64,000 nucleotides of DNA from Sinohyriopsis cumingii (lineage: Eukaryota; Mollusca; Bivalvia; Unionida; Unionidae): positions 155,293,553-155,357,552 of the forward strand of contig CM068825.1 of the NCBI GenBank assembly GCA_028554795.2, written 5' to 3'. Shown piece by piece: positions 56,933 to 64,000 of this stretch (positions within the stretch are counted from its first letter, which is position 1; each line of letters opens with the position of its first letter). The position numbers and the translations under genes were made by a program. The notes beneath the pieces were generated by a model that was not told the DNA's origin, did no database searches, and saw nothing but the letters and a program-made list of their open reading frames with translations.

Positions 56933-57000
<68 letters not shown>
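56933..57000. repeat. (TA)n microsatellite
   Basis: Pure TA dinucleotides between the CGTGGGCAG repeat and repeat D. Confidence 0.95.
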
Positions 57001-57001
<1 letters not shown>

Positions 57002-57003
<2 letters not shown>

Positions 57004-58450
57004 CGTGTTTAGGCTCAAATAAACAGAAACGCAAGAAAGAGTGAAAATAACAAGCTTTGAAAAATGTAACAAATTATTTATTTTCTTGGAAAAATGCTAT
57101 ACAAATGAAACAAATAAGAACTTAGGGTTTTATGAATCAAATCAAAACGTAATCCATGAATAATCCACGAATAAAATTTAAGAAGTCCAAATATTGACAT
57201 GTTCTAATGAAATCAAGTTCGAGTCCCGACGAAGAATCCAAGATGGAAGACGAGCACAAAAATATTTCAAGAGAAAAGAATTGATCTTTTAAAGTCCAAA
57301 TAATCTGAAGAAAAATTAGCATATAACTCGAAAACTGGCTACAACAGAACGAACCGACTTGACATCAAGCGTTTTTAAGCCAAGACTATGAGATCTTTCT
57401 CTAAGCTGATGCTTAAAACTAAGGTGGCGCTCTACAGTTTCGTATTTTTAATTTTTAAGATAAAGTTTTTCCCCGGCTTTCCTCACTGGTTATACTGACT
57501 ATTTAAAAAAGACCTTGTATATCTTAGGTATAATTCAAAGAACCTTTAATTCCCGTTATTTTGGTGTATGACTGATGCGTGTAATATGGGTTATAGAGTA
57601 TACAGCTTGGCCTTCCTCCAGATGTGCCTCTTTCAAAAAAGTGCTAGCTCCACTTTGTCATTTTCACTTCCTGAACTTCAGAGGTAAATTGTATAAAAAT
57701 GAGCCGATAACATTTTTTACGTTTTATATATTTGGTGAATCATTCATTGCACTTTCAGAAGCTGGCGAAATCATTTTCCCTATTTTAATAGCTGCTATGG
57801 ATAGTGTACTTTAGACTAATTCAGGCTGATTGTTTAGCACAAGGGAGCAGTCATTTTAGTTAGCATTGTGCTTAGATCATGTACAATTTCCAAACGTACA
57901 ATATCCAAAGAAATATTATACACATTACCTTAATGTGGCATGGAGGTATGCCAACATTCTCTCCATTGTGCATGTTTTTAAATGCAAAACAACTTCACCT
58001 TACATATGTCACTCTCTCAAAAGTACATAATAACTGGTGAGCGACCACTAAGTAATGCGCAATTTTGGAAATGCCTAATTGCAAAATAGAGGATCACGTC
58101 ATCATGTTTACATTTAAAAAAATCACGCAGCACCTGTATATCCTTGATAAGAACCAATCATTTTTCTCCGAGAATAAAAGTTGCTTACTTCACTAAAACT
58201 ATTTACAAGTCGAGGGTCACGTATCCAACACAGCCTCGATCTTAACCTTCTTATTTCCACAATAAAAATAAATTCAAAATAACTTGTTCACGTGGCTGTT
58301 ACTAATTTTGAATTAAGGTCGGGAACCAGGTCAGCATTATGTTCACAAAAATGAACAGTCAAAGTCAAATTATTTTCTGGAAAAGGTATCGGTTCCTAGT
58401 AATATAACTACATTATTTTGACATATATTGAAATAAAAAATAAAAAAGTT
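57002..58450 (+). repeat. repeat family D, copy 1
   Basis: Starts ACGTGTTTAGGCTCAAATAA and shares ordered blocks with 59,020-59,850: CAAGCTTTGAAAAAT, AATAATCCACGAAT(A/T)AA, CATGTTCTAATGAAAT, and (58,228-58,445) CACAGCCTCGAT, GG(A/C)AC(C/T)AGGTCAGCA and ACATTA(T/C)TTTGACAT. Between about 57,420 and 58,220 lie some 800 bp not found in copy 2. No coding capacity is seen, and the element type is unknown. Confidence 0.65.
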
Positions 58451-58454
58451 GTGT

Positions 58455-59015
58455 GTGTGTATGTGTACAAAGCCAAAAGCTATATACCGATATACCCAGC
58501 TAGATTCCTTTTACTTTTCAGGAAGCAGCGAGCTCCCGATGATAATGCGTATATAAATGTATGAATTGTTGAGGTAGCCAGCAGGACATTAATTTGTTTC
58601 AATCCGGGACATCGATGCAGCCATTTTTCATAGTTATACAGGTACGCACTGAATACGATCAGATCCAGTACTATGCATGGGCCGATCCCAAAAAAATTGT
58701 GCCGGGGGTGGGGGTGGAGGGTTTGAACATGTAGGCGAGGTACGTGGCCCGAAACCCCGGGGGGGGGGGACCAGGGGACGGACCCTTCTGATGATCCTGT
58801 ATTTTACGAGTTTCCAGGGCATATTAGTAATCATCTAACTGCAAAGAAAATTTAGTCCAGAAAACGTTACACATATTCAAGCCAAATTTACAATGGCTGC
58901 ACTAGCCGTCCTTTCAAACAGTAACGGTTATGTATTAGCAAGCAGTGAAATCTGATTCGTCACTAAATGTCAGCAACAAATACCGACTGCTTCGTTTCGT
59001 TATAAATTAACTCTT
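58455..59015. other. no gene seen
   Basis: Contains a (GT) run (58,449-58,465) and a G-run (58,759-58,768). The minus frame at 58,634-58,834 is Pro-rich because of G/C runs. Confidence 0.5.
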
Positions 59016-59019
59016 ATAT

Positions 59020-59850
59020 TACGTGTTTAGGCTCTAATAAACGATAACAAATGAAAGAGTGAAAACAACAAGCTTTGAAAAATTTAACAAATAATTTATT
59101 TCCCTGGAAGAAAACACTGTAAAAAGACAGAAAAAAGTTCCGGTTTAAAGAATCAAATCCAAATATAATCCAAGAATAATCCACGAATTAAATTTTAGAA
59201 GTCCTAGTAATGAAATGTTCTAATGAAATGTGAGTTCCTGTCCCGACGATAAATCCAAAATGGAAGGCGATGACGTATACTGTAGTCAGTATGGTGCTGT
59301 AGTGTCTACAGTTCTTTGTTATTTCACAGACAATAATATTCTGGTGCTTGAATTAAGGAATAACTTTGTCCAAGAATTCTGTATTAGCACTCAAATATTT
59401 TCAGGAAACAGAATTAATATTTTAGAATCCAAATAATTTGAACAAAAATTCAAATGTCACTCCAAGCTTGTAAAAAACAAAGGGAACACTTTTACGTCCC
59501 GGTGTTTTGAAGCCCGACTGACTTATTCTGTACAAACAACGGTTAAACAGTAACTTGAGACGAAAAAGAGATTCCCATATGATGGTCATGTGATCACATT
59601 CCAGAACAAGTATTCCAGCACAGCCTCGATTTCACTATTATCATTCACACATTAAAAATGAATTTTAAAAAAAATGTTGTTTACTTGATTCTCAATCAAG
59701 GCCAGGAACTAGGTCAGCAAAAAATACAAAGTTCGGTGTTTACGACTAAAGAGTCAGGTCAAACTAATTTCTGGAAAATATAAAATTTCTAGTAAACAAA
59801 ATTACATTACTTTGACATGTAATGAAATTAAAGATAATTTTTTTAAAAAC
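59020..59850 (+). repeat. repeat family D, copy 2
   Basis: Starts ACGTGTTTAGGCTCTAATAA and runs to the T-rich stretch near 59,850. Compared with copy 1 it has an extra segment of about 114 bp (about 59,275-59,388, beginning GTATACTGTAGTCAGTATGG) between the equivalents of GGAAG(A/G)CGA and AAATATTT, and it lacks the ~800 bp inside copy 1. Confidence 0.65.
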
Positions 59851-62800
59851 TTACAAACAAATTAAATCAAATATAAATTAAATAAAATATACATAACATA
59901 ACAAACCCGTCCAATAGTCGATATCGTGTAGTTGCTTGATTAGGATCAACACTTGAATCCAAATTAATTTATTATGCTGTATTATGCAAAAGATTTCAAC
60001 CAAATTTGAATACAATCATACTTCTTTGTGTCAAAGTGTGATATCGACATTCCTTAATCACAATATATACGCTAAAAGTAGTTTATCTTTGTTCATTTTA
60101 CTTTTATGATAATTAGCTGATTGAATGCGAATGTTAATACTGAAACATGGAACAGAATAGGTGACAGGAATAAAAACAAGAATTCAGACCCTAAAGTGCA
60201 ACAGATGAAAAATGAGTATCTTTGAACTTGAACCACTGAGGGGTGTATCTATGCCCTACCCAAAGTCCTGGTCCCAAACAAAATTAAAGCCGATAAATAT
60301 ATATATGTAAAATTGTTAAAGTGTCACTTGCATCTTCACCTAAAAATTAGCATCAAAAATAAATTCTTCATACTAACATTCCTACAGAGATCCAAACAAA
60401 TGGATCGACCGATAGTTTCCAGAAGATCATCCAAAAATATTAAGAGTGCATACTTAGAGTGAGTTAATTAGATAATCGGAAAGGCCTTATCTGATGATAC
60501 GTTGAATGAGTAAAATTTTAAATGATCAACATTATCTTTTATTAGTGTTATTAGCCTTAATTGTCATAGCATAACTTTACTAAGCGAAATATTCTGCCAG
60601 TTTGTATGAGTCTTTATACTGACGAGACCTTTAAATGTATTGGATTTCCAGCATTCCGCGGCACCATTTAGAAGTGTTATGGCCCCTGAACATCCATTTT
60701 CCTTTAACTTTGACTTTCAAAGGGAAATTAGTCTTTGTAAAACTCTGACAAGGAAATATTTAGAGAGCTGTGCCCTTTGTGATGCACCCATCGCAACAAT
60801 AGCTCTTCTGGCATGTACACTGCCTGAGAGTATTATACCTCTTTATGTACATATAAATTCAGTATCAAAAATGGGTCAGTATTTCATGCTCGGGTTTTGT
60901 TCGTATTCCACATGTATTAATTCTTTAGCTCAAGGTCTCGTATGCATATATTACTCTATGCTCATTTTCATTTCCGTTAACTTTACATTGTCATAATCGT
61001 GCAGTATTGCACGATATTGAACACCTTCAAATTGCACGCACGTGCACAGCACGACACGACACGTGTGTCCAATAGTAGTATAAGGTATTAGGAACTACTT
61101 TGTAAACAAATCAAGTATACTCGTGTAGTATACGCTTTACATTTTGGTTGATTGAATTTCATTCTGAATGAACTAAAGCAGCTGTTTCGTGGACTGCCAC
61201 GTACCAGCTGCTTTGCAATATTGCAAGTAACTTTTTTTATACAATGTTTCGGATTTAGGCTAGCGATAGACACCATACAGGTCATAACATTGCCGGGATC
61301 CCTACAAAGAGCATGCAAGTGACGAGGCATAAAGGTGTCTTCTTTACCTGGTAAAAAGAATGACAAAACTATATTTACAGTTCAACATCCAGAATTTCCT
61401 CAAAATGTACTTTCTTTGTTCTGTTAATCCGAATTACATAAGCTATATCATAGGTTATAAAGCTTGATTACACATTTCGAAATCGTAATGTAAGTTTGAC
61501 TACATTCCAAGTGTAATTACATCCTCCTTACTGCACTCAAAATTAAATGAACATTATATTCCATAGGGTATTTTGATAATTACAATTGAAAGGGTTCATA
61601 TTTTCCCACATTATGATTCCAAACATTCAATGACAGAACAGAAACACATTGCAGAATCGTTTACGATTTTCTTTTGTTTTGAATGAACCAACAGTAAAGC
61701 TGGTAATGTGGCAATGCGTTTTATATTCTTGTTACATTTCGTTTCAGACTGAAACAGAGGAGTTGGAAGACATTATAAAGAATCTGTCTGCAATTGGTTC
61801 ATGATTGAAAAGTCTTGATTATGACTTTCGTGCTTTGTATGAGCCCGCACAAAAGTTGGTAGTTTGACAACATTTTTCGTATTTTTAAAGTCTGCTGCAG
61901 ACAAAGAGTAAAATGGGTGGGAAGCTATTAAAAAGAATTTGAATGTGATTGGTGTAGGGTTGAAGATTCGTTATTTCTTCTGTGTTCCTTGGCTTAATAT
62001 GTTTAGTTCTATATTGTCATTTGAGTCTTGATAAAAACTAAGCTTCAGGTACAGATGCCAAGGGCTCACTTAACACAAAAGTAATGAAATAGGGTGTGCG
62101 TGAAAACTGCGAAGGTTGATGGATTAGAAGATAATGCAGATTTATGACATTTTAATCTCTATACTTAACATAGTTTCAATCACTACTGTAGACACTCTGG
62201 TAAAATTGACTTAGTTACATATAAGTGTAGTTTACATCATTCAGTATGAGCTGAGAATTTTAATTAAATGTGAGGTGTTTTGTGCATGAAAAAATAAAAT
62301 GTCTTCCAGACGCTATTAAATTATATCTGTAATATCACTCTTATAAATAGTGACTTTTAGTTATCAGGGTTTGACTTTATGTCAGTCCTGTAGCCCGTGG
62401 TGAGTAAAAAAGGTTGGGCTTCTAGTGTGATTTGGTTTTTAGCTAGTCCTTCTGAATATGAAACAATGAGCAAAACTAAAGCAAAGGCAACAATAAAGAC
62501 AAAGTAAAACTCTAATAAATAAAGAAATGGATACAGTCTGATTCGCCAGCTGTATCAAGAAATTGTAGATAAAATGAAATTAATAAGATCTTACTCACAT
62601 CGCAGGATATAAATATATTATGTTCTGGGCAATCAAAACATTTGGCTTTTGTGCACAAACGACATGGTTACGTGTCCCAGAACTAGATTACACGAAATCC
62701 GATTGGCGATCTAAATTTCCAAATGTCTGCCCACACAAAAACCTGACGTTATGTAATTCAAATCGCACTATAATTAAAAGTGACACTGATAAATATCCAC

Positions 62801-63390
62801 ACCTGTTGCCATTTATCCTGGTATATTTAGCTACACTCCTATTTTAACAGAGGGTTAGATTAAAGTCCCTTGGTGGGAAAAAATCTGACGAATTTGCCAC
62901 AAATTGAAAGGTAAAAACGCTCCGAAGAGTAAAAAAGATTCCAGGTACTAGTCTATTATGAACCTATTCTAGTCCATGGGCTATTGACATATTTGGCTGA
63001 CTTTTATTGGAACAAAACTTGTTTGCATACAGACCACTATACCCGGTAATGATTAAATATAATAAAGTTGCTAAAATAAATTCTAAATGTACACCCAATG
63101 AGTAAGTGGGAAAATTCTATCATTGCAGGCTAGCATTAGTCTGCATTTAGTATTTAATATTATGGAAACATTTCAATTGGAAATATCCGGGTATTTGAGT
63201 TATGTTATGTTCCCAATGATTGTTCGTCCTGTGAACTTGAAGAATGAGAAGAAAAAATAAATAGAGGTAGGTTTAGTGAGGAATCAACATTGGCGTTGAG
63301 AGTGTAAGAAATAGAATGAAACAAGAGTCATCTAAAGGCGACATATCCACTCTGGTCCTCCACTTATGTAAGGGTTTGTATTGCAAGCAC
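59851..63390. other. no gene firmly seen
   Basis: AT-rich. The longest frame (60,640-60,996, plus) has many Cys and Ile and no recognisable domain. Short CACG-rich stretch at 61,036-61,064. No repeat recognised. Confidence 0.45.
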
Positions 63391-63394
63391 CCTA

Positions 63395-64000
63395 TGGTAC
63401 AGAACATTCAGATTGATAACACTTATGCTAACAACCTACTGTCTAGCGTTATCAGTTTACTTACTATTTATACTAACACCTTTTGGCCTAGTGCTATAAA
63501 TTTACGTACTACTTAAGCTAACACCCTACGATCTTTGCTGTCAATTTACATACTACATTGGCTAACAACCTATGGTCTAGTGCTATCGATTAACATATTA
63601 CATGTACTAATACCCTATGATCTAGTGCAGTCAGTTTACATAACTGCATTTGCTTATACCCAATGGTCTAGTGCTATCGATGTACATAATACATTTACTA
63701 ATACCATATGGTCTAGTGATATCGATTTACATATTACATATGCTAATACCCTGTGGTCTAGTGCAATCAATTTACGTACTACATTCGCTAATACCCCATG
63801 GTCTAGTGATATCGATTTACATATTACATATGCTAATACCCTGTGGTCTAGTGCTATCAATTTACGTACTACATTCGCTAATACCCCATGGTCTAGTGAT
63901 ATCGAGTTACATATTACATTTACTAATACCATATGGTCTAGTGCAATCAATTAGCATACTACATTTGCTAACACCCTATGGTCTAGTGATATCGATTTAC
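63395..64000. repeat. 45-bp satellite, running off the window
   Basis: About 13 units, each with the core ATGGTCTAGTG(A/C)(T/A)ATC(A/G)A(T/G)TTA and the words CTAATACCC and TTACATATTAC. From about 63,690 units alternate in pairs, giving a 90-bp higher-order period. Because 45 is a multiple of three and units lack stops in one frame, 15-residue repeats (SSDIDLHITYANTLW and variants) are open on both strands. I regard these as by-products of the repeat. Confidence 0.92.

Noticed and set aside
60640-60996. 118-codon plus-strand frame
   Set aside because: No domain, no splice or promoter support, AT-rich composition; no near ATG at its start.

Overview
The window looks like animal nuclear DNA, most likely from a mollusc, though I cannot name the species. 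It is AT-rich and dominated by repeats. It carries several non-LTR retrotransposons (Tx1/L1-like, I/Nimb-like and CR1-like), three kinds of tRNA-derived SINE, MITEs, satellites and many microsatellites. No complete host gene with several exons can be read. The best host candidates are two isolated minus-strand exons at 0.27-1.6 kb (one a signal peptide) and a short terminal exon at 49.05 kb.

Layout. 0-6 kb: two candidate exons, a long (TA)n, a SINE, and a foldback repeat built from CGTGGGCAG motifs. 6-8 kb and 17.4-20.8 kb: two clusters of a ~360-bp satellite that end in the same partial unit, the same spacer and the same SINE, so one block was copied. 11-13.5 kb: two 3' ends of one Tx1-like LINE placed head to head. 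16-17.4 kb: LINE scraps, one part inverted. 21.5-26.2 kb: the longest Tx1-like LINE, decayed, with a MITE inside it, followed by a second MITE that has perfect 8-bp target duplications. 26.6-30.3 kb: no gene seen. 30.4-31 kb: an unidentified transcript-like unit. 31.6-37.5 kb: a nearly full-length minus-strand I/Nimb-like LINE with an open ORF1 and a broken ORF2. 40-46.9 kb: a virus-like fossil. 47.4-48.4 kb: a CR1 tail. 49.8-50.1 kb: a full-length SINE with perfect target duplications. 51.4-51.9 kb: a decayed tandem repeat. 54 kb: a hAT-type zinc-finger fragment. 56.5-59.9 kb: a second CGTGGGCAG repeat and two copies of another repeat. 63.4 kb to the end: a 45-bp satellite.

The most interesting segment is the fossil at about 40.1-46.9 kb. 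It holds a protein-primed family B DNA polymerase of the Polinton/adintovirus kind, a BIR (IAP-type) protein, a CCHC zinc-knuckle acidic protein, and two small genes that diverge from one shared promoter. Both small genes end in an exact copy of the animal replication-dependent histone 3' stem-loop (GGCCCTTTTCAGGGCC). Each stem-loop is followed by an A/G-rich element like the U7 snRNA target, and the two modules form a 54-bp inverted repeat. This suggests that the element tied some of its mRNAs to the S-phase histone processing machinery. I know of no report of this for such elements, but I could not search. No integrase, capsid, protease or packaging ATPase was recognised, so the fossil is partial.
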